Shown in pieces: positions 1-8,788 of a stretch of 64,000 bases of DNA (the stretch's first letter is position 1; each line of letters opens with the position of its first letter). Location: positions 2,699,370 to 2,763,369 of the forward strand of contig NC_020055.1 of NCBI RefSeq assembly GCF_000331025.1, given 5' to 3'. The notes under the pieces were generated by a model that did no database searches, was not told where the DNA came from, and saw only the letters and a program-made list of their open reading frames with translations. The DNA comes from Maridesulfovibrio hydrothermalis AM13 = DSM 14728 (GTDB lineage: Bacteria > Desulfobacterota > Desulfovibrionia > Desulfovibrionales > Desulfovibrionaceae). The translations under genes and the position numbers were made by a program.

Positions 1-614
1 GTCAGCTGTGAACCTATGTGGCAATCTATGCCGACAGGGTTAACGTTAGAAAGTTTTTTTGCTGTCTGATAAGCTTCTTTTGCTGTGACCATATCTAGAC
101 CGAATTTATTCTTTTTCATTCCGGTAGAAATGTAAGGATGGGTCTTCGGGTCAACATCAGGATTGATGCGAAAGCTGATGCGTGCTGTCTTGTTCATGGA
201 CATGGCAACTTCGTTGATTCTGTGCATTTCGCCGACAGACTCAACATTGAACATAAGGATATCTGCTTTAAGAGCTTCAGCTATTTCATATGCTTTTTTG
301 CCTACGCCTGAAAAAACAATTTTGCTGGAGGAAACACCTGCTTTAAGTGCTCTGAAAAGTTCACCACCGGAGACAATATCCATACCTGCACCCATTTCAG
401 CCAGAAGCCTCAGCACACTGAGGTTGGAATTGGCTTTAACAGAATAACAAGTCATGTGATCCAGACCGGTAAAAGCGGAATCAAATGCTTTAAAATGTCT
501 GCGCAATGTAGCTGCGGAGTATACGTAAAGAGGCGTGCCATATTCGTTGGCAAGCTCAGCTATGCTGATATTTTCAGCGTGAAGTTCATTATTTTTAAAC
601 TCAAAATGATGCAT
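1..614 (-). CDS. lysA: Diaminopimelate decarboxylase, N-terminal part (cut by window edge)
   Basis: Would decarboxylate meso-diaminopimelate to L-lysine, the last step of lysine synthesis, in the cytoplasm with PLP. The translation from the ATG ending at 614 starts MHHFEFKNNE and shows the fold-III PLP barrel signature: CYSVKANSN with the Schiff-base lysine at about residue 60, then MDIVSGGE, FRINPDVDP and HIGSQL. About 204 residues are present; the C-terminal half, with the substrate-binding part, lies outside the window. It lies downstream of mutS and a lipoprotein gene on the same strand, so they are probably co-transcribed. A nearby paralogue family (carboxynorspermidine decarboxylase) is less likely because the barrel motifs are of the LysA type. 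Confidence 0.9.
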   Translation of the reverse strand, partial: MHHFEFKNNELHAENISIAELANEYGTPLYVYSAATLRRHFKAFDSAFTGLDHMTCYSVKANSNLSVLRLLAEMGAGMDIVSGGELFRALKAGVSSSKIVFSGVGKKAYEIAEALKADILMFNVESVGEMHRINEVAMSMNKTARISFRINPDVDPKTHPYISTGMKKNKFGLDMVTAKEAYQTAKKLSNVNPVGIDCHIGSQL

Positions 615-638
615 TGTGGAAGGACTCCATTTTTGTGA

Positions 639-1094
639 TTAGGGTACAGCTGTATATACGTCGGAGATGGCTACACCAAGTGTGTCGTAAACGTTGCGTC
701 CGACAACTCTCCAGCGGTAGCTTTTAGCAGGATCAAGTCCACACTCGCTGAATACAAATGTGGGGCCGTCAGATTGAATGCCTTCGGAACCGGGAACAAA
801 GTTCTTTCTGATTGCCGGAAAAAAAGGACAAGTGGGACAGCCTTCTCCGGGGCCGGAACCGTCAGCTTGGAATTGAAGGCTCAGATTGTCTACATTTTTA
901 TATGCGCCGTCAACCTTTACTACAACTTTAAGACATTCTCCAACCCTGCGTCCTTCGACAGATGCGAAAGTAAAAATGTCTTCACTTTTTTGCGGGGAAG
1001 GCCATATTTTAACACCGCATCCAGAGGCTGTTAAAAGGACTACCGCCAGAACTGTCAGCATTACATTTGTTTTGAAAGCATGAAATTTCATCAT
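639..1094 (-). CDS. Small secreted lipoprotein, function unknown
   Basis: A protein of about 151 residues with a short basic N-terminus, a hydrophobic segment and a lipobox-like LTASGC, so it is probably exported and lipid-anchored. The mature part has a CPTC pair and ends in a region resembling a fibronectin-like strand pattern (SYRWRVVGRNVYD); no family is recognised. I chose the ATG at 1094 (MMKFHAF) because GGGAG lies four bases upstream and the ATG overlaps the mutS stop as ATGA, which suggests translational coupling; the upstream start at 1118 has no such site. It lies between mutS and lysA on the same strand. Confidence 0.75.
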   Translation of the reverse strand: MMKFHAFKTNVMLTVLAVVLLTASGCGVKIWPSPQKSEDIFTFASVEGRRVGECLKVVVKVDGAYKNVDNLSLQFQADGSGPGEGCPTCPFFPAIRKNFVPGSEGIQSDGPTFVFSECGLDPAKSYRWRVVGRNVYDTLGVAISDVYTAVP

Positions 1095-3751
1095 TTGTCT
1101 CCCAGTGATTTTTTCCACTGATTAAGCAGAGTAAGGGCTTCTATAGGTGAAAGTCCGTTTACATCAAGGTCACGCAGTTCTTTAACTACCTTATGATCTT
1201 CCGGCGGAGCTTCATTTTTCTTTTCAGAGCCGGTACAAATCATGCCCGGCAAGATGGATTGAACTGAGTTCTGGCGTGGTGCATTACCGCCTCCATCTTG
1301 AGATTTTTCTTCCAGATTCGCAAGGATTTCTCTCGCTCTGACTACTACAGGCTTAGGGACTCCCGCAAGTTTGGCAACTTCAATCCCGTAACTTTTATCA
1401 GCAGGTCCGGGAACAAGTCGTCTAAGAAATAAGATATCACCTTTCCATTCACGCACTGCAATATTAAAATTGCGCAAGCCGTCAATAACTCCCTCAAGGG
1501 AAGTAAGTTCATGATAATGAGTGGCGAAAAGAGTTCTTATGCCTCCTCTGGCGCGCCGTGACAGTTCTTCAACCACAGCCCACGCCAGAGCAAGACCGTC
1601 AAAAGTGCTGGTTCCACGTCCGATTTCATCAAGGATAACAAGGCTGCGCTTGGAAGCTTGACGAAGAATACGAGCGGTTTCCATCATTTCGACCATAAAA
1701 GTTGACTGGCCTTGAGCAAGGTTATCCGACGCTCCGACCCTTGAAAAAACGCGGTCCATAAGTCCGATTCGTCCTTTATATGCAGGGATATAAGAACCGA
1801 TCTGGGCCATAATTCCCATAAGTGCGACTTGGCGCAAAACTGTTGATTTACCTGCCATATTAGGCCCGGTAATCAGCAGGATTCTACGTTTTTCATCAAT
1901 AGTCAGGCTGTTGGGAATATAGTTGGCAGACCCTTGGACAGCTTCCACAACAGGGTGGCGGCCTTCTTCAATGACGACTTCCATGCCGGGGTGCACTTCG
2001 GGGCAGACCCATCGATTGACGCGCGCAGTTTCAGCAAGTCCCTGCCAGAAATCGACGGCGGCAATTGCATCAGCCATGAACATGAATCTGCTGCGGTTTT
2101 TAGCAACATCCTCACGGACTTTTTGAAAAAGATTATATTCAAGTGTCTTACGGCTGTAAGAGGCGGAAATTATTTTTTCCTCAAGCTCTTTCAGTTCCGG
2201 TGTAATATACCGTTCACTGTTGACCAGAGTCTGCCGCCTTTCGAAATATTCAGGTACTTGACCTTTAAAAGCTTTGGATAGTTCAAAATAATAACCAAAG
2301 ACCTTATTATATCCCATTTTAAGCTTGGGCAGATCGTTTACTTCTTTCTCATGTTTGAGCAGATCTGCAAGAGTTGCTTCACCGTGTTCTGTGAGCTGGA
2401 TAAGTTCATCAAGTTCAGCATTGTAGCCGGTCTTAAAAAGTCCGCCTTCAGTTATCACCGGAGGCGGGGAGTCAACGAGCGCACTCTCAAGCAATTCTGC
2501 AACATCATTCATGGAATCCCATTTAGACATAACAGTCCGCAGTATCGGAGCCATAGCCCTGCTTTTTTCGTCTGTACTGCGCGCAGCTGTCAACAGAAGT
2601 GAATGAATCGGCGGTAATGTTCTTAGACTCTGGCGCAGACTGATAAAATCCTTGGGAGTGGCCCGGCCAAGCACGACGCGGGTTGAAAGCCGTTCCAGAT
2701 CATAAACTGTATCAAGGAGCTCACGCATTTTAGAACGCAGCGTGTCATTATCAAAGAAAAAAGTTACGGCCCGCTGATTCTGTTCGATAGGAGAAAGGTC
2801 ACGCCAAGGCTGTTTCAGACGGACTGAGAGCAAGCGTCCCCCCATAGGGGTAATGGTTTTGTCCATCACTGCCAGCAGGGTTCCTTTTCCTTTTTTACCG
2901 TCCAGACGTTTGAAAAGTTCAAGATTTCTTTCAGTTACTTCATCAAGAATCATAAACTTAGAAAGATTCAGCGGTTTGAATTCTCCGAGATGATTAAAAT
3001 CCTGCAACTGAGTCTGACGCAGATAAGCCAGCATCGCACCGCAAGCCTGCGTCAGTTGCATCTTATCTTCAAGGTCAAGTGATTCAAGATCAGCTACATT
3101 CTGTACTTCCCGAATATTTTCGCAAGCGGATTTAAAATTAAAATATCCGGCAGAAGGGGCGGGAGTGATACGGGCATCAATCTCGCTATATTGATTAGGG
3201 ACAGCTTTTCCCTGTGGTAAAATAAGTTCGCGGGGATTAATTTTAAGTGCCCATTGCCAGAGATCATTTTCGCTCTTGCTTTGGATGCCGCTCCATTGAC
3301 CTGTAGAAAAGTCCATCCAGGCAAGGCCGCCTGAAGATTTTGATTCATCCCAGATGATGGCTGCAAGGTAGTTGTTAACTTTGGCAGAAAGGTTATCATC
3401 TTCAACCACAGTGCCGGGGGTGTACACGCGTGTAACTGCGCGCTTGACCAGCCCTTTGGCCTGCTTCGGATCTTCAATCTGGTCACAAAGGGCAATGGTG
3501 AACCCTTTTTCGGTCAATTGTGCAATATAAGGCTTGGATGCATGGTGGGGAACCCCGCACATGGGGATCTTGAATTCTGAATTAGGGTTGCGGCAGGTGA
3601 GTGATATTTGTAACTCTTTTGCTGCAATTTCAGCATCTTCAAAGAAAAGTTCGTAGAAATCCCCCATGCGGTAAAATAGCAATGAATCCGGGTACTCTTC
3701 CTTTATCTGGAAGTACTGTTCGAACATAGGGGTGAGTTTTTGTTTGCTCAC
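1091..3751 (-). CDS. mutS: DNA mismatch repair protein MutS
   Basis: Recognises mispaired bases and small loops and starts methyl-independent or strand-directed mismatch repair with MutL. The 886-residue length is normal for MutS. The N-terminal mismatch-binding motif (DFYELFFED, residues about 31-39), the core and clamp domains, the Walker A GPNMAGKST near residue 630 and the Walker B DEIGRGTSTFDG near 710 are all present, followed by FATHYHEL. The C-terminus ends in a short helical segment (LTLLNQWKKSL), the usual tetramer-type tail. The TGA stop overlaps the start of the lipoprotein gene. Confidence 0.97.
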   Translation of the reverse strand: MSKQKLTPMFEQYFQIKEEYPDSLLFYRMGDFYELFFEDAEIAAKELQISLTCRNPNSEFKIPMCGVPHHASKPYIAQLTEKGFTIALCDQIEDPKQAKGLVKRAVTRVYTPGTVVEDDNLSAKVNNYLAAIIWDESKSSGGLAWMDFSTGQWSGIQSKSENDLWQWALKINPRELILPQGKAVPNQYSEIDARITPAPSAGYFNFKSACENIREVQNVADLESLDLEDKMQLTQACGAMLAYLRQTQLQDFNHLGEFKPLNLSKFMILDEVTERNLELFKRLDGKKGKGTLLAVMDKTITPMGGRLLSVRLKQPWRDLSPIEQNQRAVTFFFDNDTLRSKMRELLDTVYDLERLSTRVVLGRATPKDFISLRQSLRTLPPIHSLLLTAARSTDEKSRAMAPILRTVMSKWDSMNDVAELLESALVDSPPPVITEGGLFKTGYNAELDELIQLTEHGEATLADLLKHEKEVNDLPKLKMGYNKVFGYYFELSKAFKGQVPEYFERRQTLVNSERYITPELKELEEKIISASYSRKTLEYNLFQKVREDVAKNRSRFMFMADAIAAVDFWQGLAETARVNRWVCPEVHPGMEVVIEEGRHPVVEAVQGSANYIPNSLTIDEKRRILLITGPNMAGKSTVLRQVALMGIMAQIGSYIPAYKGRIGLMDRVFSRVGASDNLAQGQSTFMVEMMETARILRQASKRSLVILDEIGRGTSTFDGLALAWAVVEELSRRARGGIRTLFATHYHELTSLEGVIDGLRNFNIAVREWKGDILFLRRLVPGPADKSYGIEVAKLAGVPKPVVVRAREILANLEEKSQDGGGNAPRQNSVQSILPGMICTGSEKKNEAPPEDHKVVKELRDLDVNGLSPIEALTLLNQWKKSLGDK

Positions 3752-3767
3752 GATATTATATGGGGGC

Positions 3768-4907
3768 TTACTGGTTCAGTTCTTTACGGAACGTAATTGA
3801 ATGCCAACTGCGGCATTTGGGACAAATAAAAAATATTCTATCCCTCTTAAAACCGCAACCGGAACAAGTGAATCTTTGTACTTTTCTGGCAATATTTACA
3901 AAAAAATCAAGTTGATTTTTAAAACATGAAGTAAGTTGCTGCTGATCTTGGGCCAGATTGAAAAGCTCCAGCCTTGCCAGCCAGAAATTTTGATTCAGCA
4001 TTAAAGTTTTTTCAAGCCAGACCCCGGCCTCATCCTGCTTTCCACAAAGCTGTAAAAGCCGTGCACCGTAATAATGTATGATAACATCAGGGTCTGCTTG
4101 CTCAATTTCTTCAACCATCGCTTCATAAAATGGAAAATTACGATCATGAATAGAGTCGGCCATATTGATGGGAGTATCCCCGAAAACAAGTGATTCAGCT
4201 AGCAGTCCTTCAATAATCACAAAACGTAAATGGTCAGGAACAAGTGACAGGGCGGTATGAAATTTTTTTCTGAATTTATCCAGAGAGCCTTCTTTTTTCA
4301 GTCTGCTGAGAACAAGAAGCCATGCCTCCGTGGAACTGGGGGATATTTTGAGTGCCTTTTTTAAAATTCGGCTACCCTGAGCGTCTTCGCCTTCATTAAA
4401 CTCATCCTCAGCCAGACGTGCAAGGTAGTGAGCCTGCTGAACATATTGTCTGAGTTTGGAATAATAATGAGCGGCTTTTTCAAATTCTCTGCCGCCTGCG
4501 GCAAGTTCGGCGAGTTCGGTTAGAATTTCAGGGGAATCACCTTCGATTTCCCGCGCTTTTTCAAATGCATTAACCGCACGGTCTAAAAAACCTCCGCGAC
4601 TGAAATCGCGACCAAGCTCATAAAGGGCACGAGCTTTAATGGCCGGATCAAGCCCGGGACGAACAATAAGGCTGTTTCTAATCTGGGCGGCACGTTCAAT
4701 TTCGCCCTGAGAGCGGTAAAGGTTGCCTAATGCCAGATATATTTCAACGGCCTCCGGAGTATCCTTGACTACTTTACTCAGCTCATCAATAGCAGCCCGG
4801 GTATCAGCAATACTGGATTTCCCTTTATTGCCGCCAGACGAATAAGACGGCGCCCGATTATCGGACACCGTCATTTTCTTCTTCTTGAATACGCTTAGAA
4901 AAGACAC
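3768..4907 (-). CDS. lapB: LapB-like TPR protein with C-terminal rubredoxin-type metal site
   Basis: A 379-residue tetratricopeptide-repeat protein ending in a CSGCGF ... CPKC zinc/iron-binding segment at about residues 345-365. This is the architecture of E. coli LapB (YciM), which with FtsH controls LpxC turnover and lipopolysaccharide synthesis. The direct neighbour upstream is LapA, the same pair as in E. coli, which supports the call. Unlike E. coli LapB, no N-terminal membrane segment is visible: the protein begins SFLSVFKKKKM and runs into a polar linker. The start is GTG with CGGAG six bases before it. The role in LpxC control is inferred from family and context. Confidence 0.8.
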   Translation of the reverse strand: MSFLSVFKKKKMTVSDNRAPSYSSGGNKGKSSIADTRAAIDELSKVVKDTPEAVEIYLALGNLYRSQGEIERAAQIRNSLIVRPGLDPAIKARALYELGRDFSRGGFLDRAVNAFEKAREIEGDSPEILTELAELAAGGREFEKAAHYYSKLRQYVQQAHYLARLAEDEFNEGEDAQGSRILKKALKISPSSTEAWLLVLSRLKKEGSLDKFRKKFHTALSLVPDHLRFVIIEGLLAESLVFGDTPINMADSIHDRNFPFYEAMVEEIEQADPDVIIHYYGARLLQLCGKQDEAGVWLEKTLMLNQNFWLARLELFNLAQDQQQLTSCFKNQLDFFVNIARKVQRFTCSGCGFKRDRIFFICPKCRSWHSITFRKELNQ

Positions 4908-4931
4908 GTATACTCCGTATTCATACTCAGG

Positions 4932-5282
4932 CTAAGCCTTCTCTTCGCTTTCTTCAGCGGAGGGATAATTCCCCTCGTCGAGGGGGAGGTTGCGGAGAGA
5001 ATTAACTTCCTGCTCAAGATTGGCCATTCTTGTGCGGCAATTGCGCAGCTGACCTGAAAGACGGATTTTGTCGCCCATGAAATAGAGCAGACAAAAAATA
5101 GCACCCACTGCAAAAGCAGTCAGGATCAATAAATAATAGGGAAGGGGCTGGCTCATGAACTTATATTGCATCAGTTCGATGGACAGAGTGACTTCCTTGG
5201 AAAGATCACCAGTATTCTGAATAAAGAATACCATGGAAAGGAAAAACAGGATTACCAGAGCCAAAACCTTCAAGTAACGCAT
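4932..5282 (-). CDS. lapA: LapA-family inner-membrane protein (DUF1049)
   Basis: About 116 residues with two hydrophobic segments (residues about 5-25 and 42-65) and a C-terminal coiled stretch (QLRNCRTRMANLEQEVNSL), the LapA pattern. LapA works with LapB in controlling lipopolysaccharide assembly at the inner membrane in E. coli. The ATG at 5282 (MRYLKV) is preceded by AAGGAGGG; the longer frame to 5312 runs into the HIT gene end and has no such site. lapB follows after 24 bases. Confidence 0.85.
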   Translation of the reverse strand: MRYLKVLALVILFFLSMVFFIQNTGDLSKEVTLSIELMQYKFMSQPLPYYLLILTAFAVGAIFCLLYFMGDKIRLSGQLRNCRTRMANLEQEVNSLRNLPLDEGNYPSAEESEEKA

Positions 5283-5302
5283 GAAACCCTCCTTAGTGCT
5301 AC

Positions 5303-5791
5303 TTAGCGACAATAGCTGTCAAAAAACGGCTTGAGCCTTTTGTAAGTTGAAGACAAGTGATCGGGGATAACATTAGTTTCTCCAAACACTGCCATAAACG
5401 ATGCATCCCCGTTCCAACGTGGAACGAGCTGAAAATGGAGATGGGCGGCGATCCCAGCTCCTGCTGCTTCCCCTATATTCAGACCTACATTTATTCCCTG
5501 CGGATTACATGCCTGATCCAGAATATCGCAGCTGACGGTTATATATTTCATGATCTCGGAAGCCTGCGCTTCAGTGAGATCAGTGAGTTTACTAACATGC
5601 CGATAAGGCGTGACCATCAAATGACAGTTGTTATAGGGAAATTTATTCATAATCACAAAGCAGTGTTCTGCTCTGTGCAAAATAAGTCTTTCCTCATCTT
5701 CATCTGTATTTTCAGGTATACAGAAAACACATTCATCCGGCTTTGGACCGAGTATGTAGTCCATACGCCAGGGGGCCCATAATACATCCAT
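5303..5791 (-). CDS. HIT-family nucleotide hydrolase/phosphorylase
   Basis: A 162-residue HIT protein: the N-terminal WAPWRM motif and CVFC zinc-type pair are followed by the HIT segment HLHFQLVPRW at about residues 116-125. The family acts on dinucleoside polyphosphates or nucleotidyl-sulfates/phosphoramidates. The third histidine of the usual HxHxH triad is a glutamine here (HxHxQ), as in the GalT/Ap4A-phosphorylase branch, so a transferase or phosphorylase activity is as likely as hydrolysis. It is upstream of lapA on the same strand and may share its transcript. Confidence 0.88.
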   Translation of the reverse strand: MDVLWAPWRMDYILGPKPDECVFCIPENTDEDEERLILHRAEHCFVIMNKFPYNNCHLMVTPYRHVSKLTDLTEAQASEIMKYITVSCDILDQACNPQGINVGLNIGEAAGAGIAAHLHFQLVPRWNGDASFMAVFGETNVIPDHLSSTYKRLKPFFDSYCR

Positions 5792-6102
5792 ATACAGAAA
5801 CCTTTACAGTATCTTCCCGTAACAGTGAAGACACATTTAATTAACCTGATATTAAACAAAGCTGTAAAGCTGCCTGACTCAATCAACATTAATTCAACTA
5901 ATTAAATAATAATTAATTTTCAACAATTAATATTGCATATGAGCTCATTTTCACTGCAAAGAGTCTTTTCAGCTAATTTTGTCAGTATCTTTCAAAAGTG
6001 TGCATGTTCTACACGGGTTACAGTTTAAGAGCAAGGGAAACCCCGCTTTTTATCAGCTTGATACCCCCTCTAAGGGGAGGGACTTAAACATTTAATTTAA
6101 AA
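5792..6102. other. Gene-free stretch between the HIT gene and the DHH-CBS-nucleotidyltransferase gene
   Basis: About 310 bases, AT-rich on the side next to the HIT gene (runs of TTAATTA), with no open frame that looks coding. A short CCCCT/AGGGG inverted repeat lies near 6063-6078 but is not followed by a clear T run on either strand. It presumably holds the promoter of the HIT-lapA-lapB run. Confidence 0.5.
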
Positions 6103-8778
6103 CTATGTCTGCCTTTGCGGCTTGAACTCTTTAATTTTTCTTTTCAAAAAATCAATCTGTTCATTTTTCCCTTTAATTATGCCATCAAGGCAGGCCAGCT
6201 TAGTCTGCTTTAAAAGTTTTGCATACTGGGGACTGGGAATGAGTCCCAGTTCCTTAAGGTCATCACCGGAAACATCAATTTTCATAAGCCTGAGACTGGT
6301 AAGATATTGTGAAATATATTTTTTAATAGCCTCTCGTTTGGTTCTGGCCATAATAAAAAGCACTCCCTCCAGTGGTACAGGGTGAAGTATTTCATAAATT
6401 TCACTGGGCTTTAGATCTTGTTTGATATTCATGATGTTTCCGGCTGCCCAAAAAATGGCTTCCCGCAAATGTACAAACTCACGTCTTTCACTTTGGGAAA
6501 AATTAAAGCGGTCATAAATCTGTTCCATTTTTGCCTTGGAAAGCCCCATGCACATTCCCAGAAAATATGTTTTCCATACTGCAATAGGCGGCTCAAGGTA
6601 GAGCATGCTGTACCAGCTTAAAACTTTTTCAAGTTCAGCAAGCACCTGTGTACGGGCAGAATTAAGAGTCAGCATAGGATGAACAGCCTCAAGTACGCCA
6701 AGCTCATTCAGACGCTTGATGCTCGAAAAAACCGCCTTTTCGTTAAGTATCAGTTTTAATTCGTGAACAAGTCTGTAACCGGAAAGTTTGTTAATAAGGT
6801 TCAGCTTAAGCGCATTTTTAATTAGACTCAGAGTTTGACCTCCAATTCTGAAATTAAACCTTTGTTCGAAACGTACTGCGCGCATAATGCGGGTGGGATC
6901 TTCGACAAAGCTTAAAGCATGAAGCACACGGATAGTCCTGTCTTTCAGATCACGCTGAGAACCGAAAAAGTCCACCAATTTACCGAAGCTCGGAGGGTTG
7001 ATGTGGACGGCCAGAGCGTTGACTGTAAAATCCCGACGATAAAGATCCATTTTTATTGATGAAAGTTCAACCGTAGGCAGGGCAGCAGGGTACTCATAAT
7101 ATTCAAGGCGGGCCGTTGCAACATCAACTCTCTGCCCGTCTGGAAGAATAACTACAGCAGTTTTGAATTTTCGATGATATTTTGCCCGGCCATCCATTTT
7201 TTTTGCCAGCTTTTTGGCGAACTCGATCCCGTCGCTTTCAACCACCAGATCAAGGTCGAAATTGGTTTTTGTTAAAAGTACGTCGCGTACAAATCCACCG
7301 ACAACATAGGCTTCTGTTCCAATCTCTTCAGCCATTTTTCCTGCTGTTTCGAGGATATCTAAAAGTTGATTAGGCAGGCGGTTACGCATAATGTTTCGTA
7401 TATTGCGCTCCTGCTTTTTATCCGGAAACAAAGATTCGGGTATTCGCGCGGGATCTTCAACAAGCAGGTTGATCAGATCGGTTCTGGTAACCACTGCGAT
7501 AACTTTATCATTATCCACAACCGGAACCAGTCTTTGCTTTTGGCCCAGTATAATTTCCATGACCCGATGCAGACCGCAATCAATTTTGATAGATGAGAAG
7601 GGATGCTGCATATAAATTTCCACTTCAACATCTCCAAGATTATGAGCCAGAGCTTTATCTGCAATTTTCTGTTCCAGAACTCCGACAACCCGCATATTTT
7701 CCATATTATCCACAACCGGTACACCTTTAAGGCTGTATTGGGTCATGCGTTCCACGGCTTTATCAATGGTCATATCTCTTGGAATTGCAACAGGAGGCTT
7801 TGACATCAAGTTTTCAATATTCAAACGCGAGGTGACTTTAGAGTAGAGCAGGCCGAACAGTTCATCCCGAACTTCAGCAAGAGTTCTATCTTTAATGGTT
7901 GCAGATGCGGCATAAACATGACCGCCGCCTCCGAAATTAGCGCAGATTGTTCCGACATCAATATCAGATGTCCGGGAACGGGCGACAAGATGTATGCGAT
8001 CGTTCATCCTGCCTAACGCAAAAAGGATTTTGATATTTTCAATATCCATAAATTTATGCACCAGCACCGAGAAATCTCCAACATAATCCGGTGTGCTGAT
8101 TTCCGAAATCACGATTTCGTGATCATTAATTGTATGGGTTGATGCTCCTTCCAGAAGCCTTCCAAGCAACGTTATCTGCTGCCCGCTTAGTTCGCGGCTG
8201 AGCAGGTCGGTGATGACATCAAGCTCCATTCCATTTTGCAGCAGCCATTTTCCTGCTTCAAAATCATGTTCCGTGGTGGAATTAAAGGTAAAAGATCCGG
8301 TGTCTTCATAAAGTCCAAGCCCTAAAATAGTGGCTTCTTCCTGATGTATAGAAATATTTCTTTTCCGGATTTCATGAGATAGAATGGCAACACTTGATCC
8401 CCACGGTTTTTTAATGATCAATTCAGGATTCAGGTCACATTCTGACTTCATGTGGTGGTCATAAATGTGAATGCGCAATCCGGGATTTTCAAGGATAGAG
8501 CTGACATGGATAATTCTTATTTTTCTCGAAGTATCAACCACAACTAAAAGTTTGACGAAACTTTTATCAATTTCTTTTAAATGCTTAAAGTTAAAGAAAT
8601 AGGTTGCGCTTTCCATATAAAAATTGCGTAGATTTTTTTCCTGACTGCCGGGAAAAATCAAAGTAGCATCCGGATAAAGTTTGCCGGCGGCAACAATAGC
8701 GGCCAAACAGTCGAAATCCGCATTTACATGACCGGTAATTATTGTTTCCGCTTTAATCAGTTCTTCTTTTTTTGACAT
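6103..8778 (-). CDS. DHH-CBS-tRNA nucleotidyltransferase fusion (probable A-adding enzyme)
   Basis: An 891-residue protein with three parts in order: a DHH/DHHA1 phosphoesterase region (GHVNADFDCLAA at the start, YDHHMKSE at about 103-110, GGGGHVYAAS near 280); two CBS domains (about 310-430); and a class II polymerase/CCA-enzyme head and RNA-binding region starting with GGFVRDVLL near 490 and the metal pair DLDLVVE. This domain order is known from the tRNA nucleotidyltransferases of bacteria that split A-addition and CC-addition between two enzymes. It should therefore add the terminal A of tRNA CCA ends; poly(A) polymerase activity cannot be excluded. It follows xerD after ten bases. Confidence 0.85.
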   Translation of the reverse strand: MSKKEELIKAETIITGHVNADFDCLAAIVAAGKLYPDATLIFPGSQEKNLRNFYMESATYFFNFKHLKEIDKSFVKLLVVVDTSRKIRIIHVSSILENPGLRIHIYDHHMKSECDLNPELIIKKPWGSSVAILSHEIRKRNISIHQEEATILGLGLYEDTGSFTFNSTTEHDFEAGKWLLQNGMELDVITDLLSRELSGQQITLLGRLLEGASTHTINDHEIVISEISTPDYVGDFSVLVHKFMDIENIKILFALGRMNDRIHLVARSRTSDIDVGTICANFGGGGHVYAASATIKDRTLAEVRDELFGLLYSKVTSRLNIENLMSKPPVAIPRDMTIDKAVERMTQYSLKGVPVVDNMENMRVVGVLEQKIADKALAHNLGDVEVEIYMQHPFSSIKIDCGLHRVMEIILGQKQRLVPVVDNDKVIAVVTRTDLINLLVEDPARIPESLFPDKKQERNIRNIMRNRLPNQLLDILETAGKMAEEIGTEAYVVGGFVRDVLLTKTNFDLDLVVESDGIEFAKKLAKKMDGRAKYHRKFKTAVVILPDGQRVDVATARLEYYEYPAALPTVELSSIKMDLYRRDFTVNALAVHINPPSFGKLVDFFGSQRDLKDRTIRVLHALSFVEDPTRIMRAVRFEQRFNFRIGGQTLSLIKNALKLNLINKLSGYRLVHELKLILNEKAVFSSIKRLNELGVLEAVHPMLTLNSARTQVLAELEKVLSWYSMLYLEPPIAVWKTYFLGMCMGLSKAKMEQIYDRFNFSQSERREFVHLREAIFWAAGNIMNIKQDLKPSEIYEILHPVPLEGVLFIMARTKREAIKKYISQYLTSLRLMKIDVSGDDLKELGLIPSPQYAKLLKQTKLACLDGIIKGKNEQIDFLKRKIKEFKPQRQT

Positions 8779-8788
8779 TTGTAAAAAC

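Noticed and set aside
774-1083. Plus-strand frames inside the mutS-lysA region.
   Set aside because: They lie wholly within the lipoprotein gene on the other strand and have no ribosome sites.
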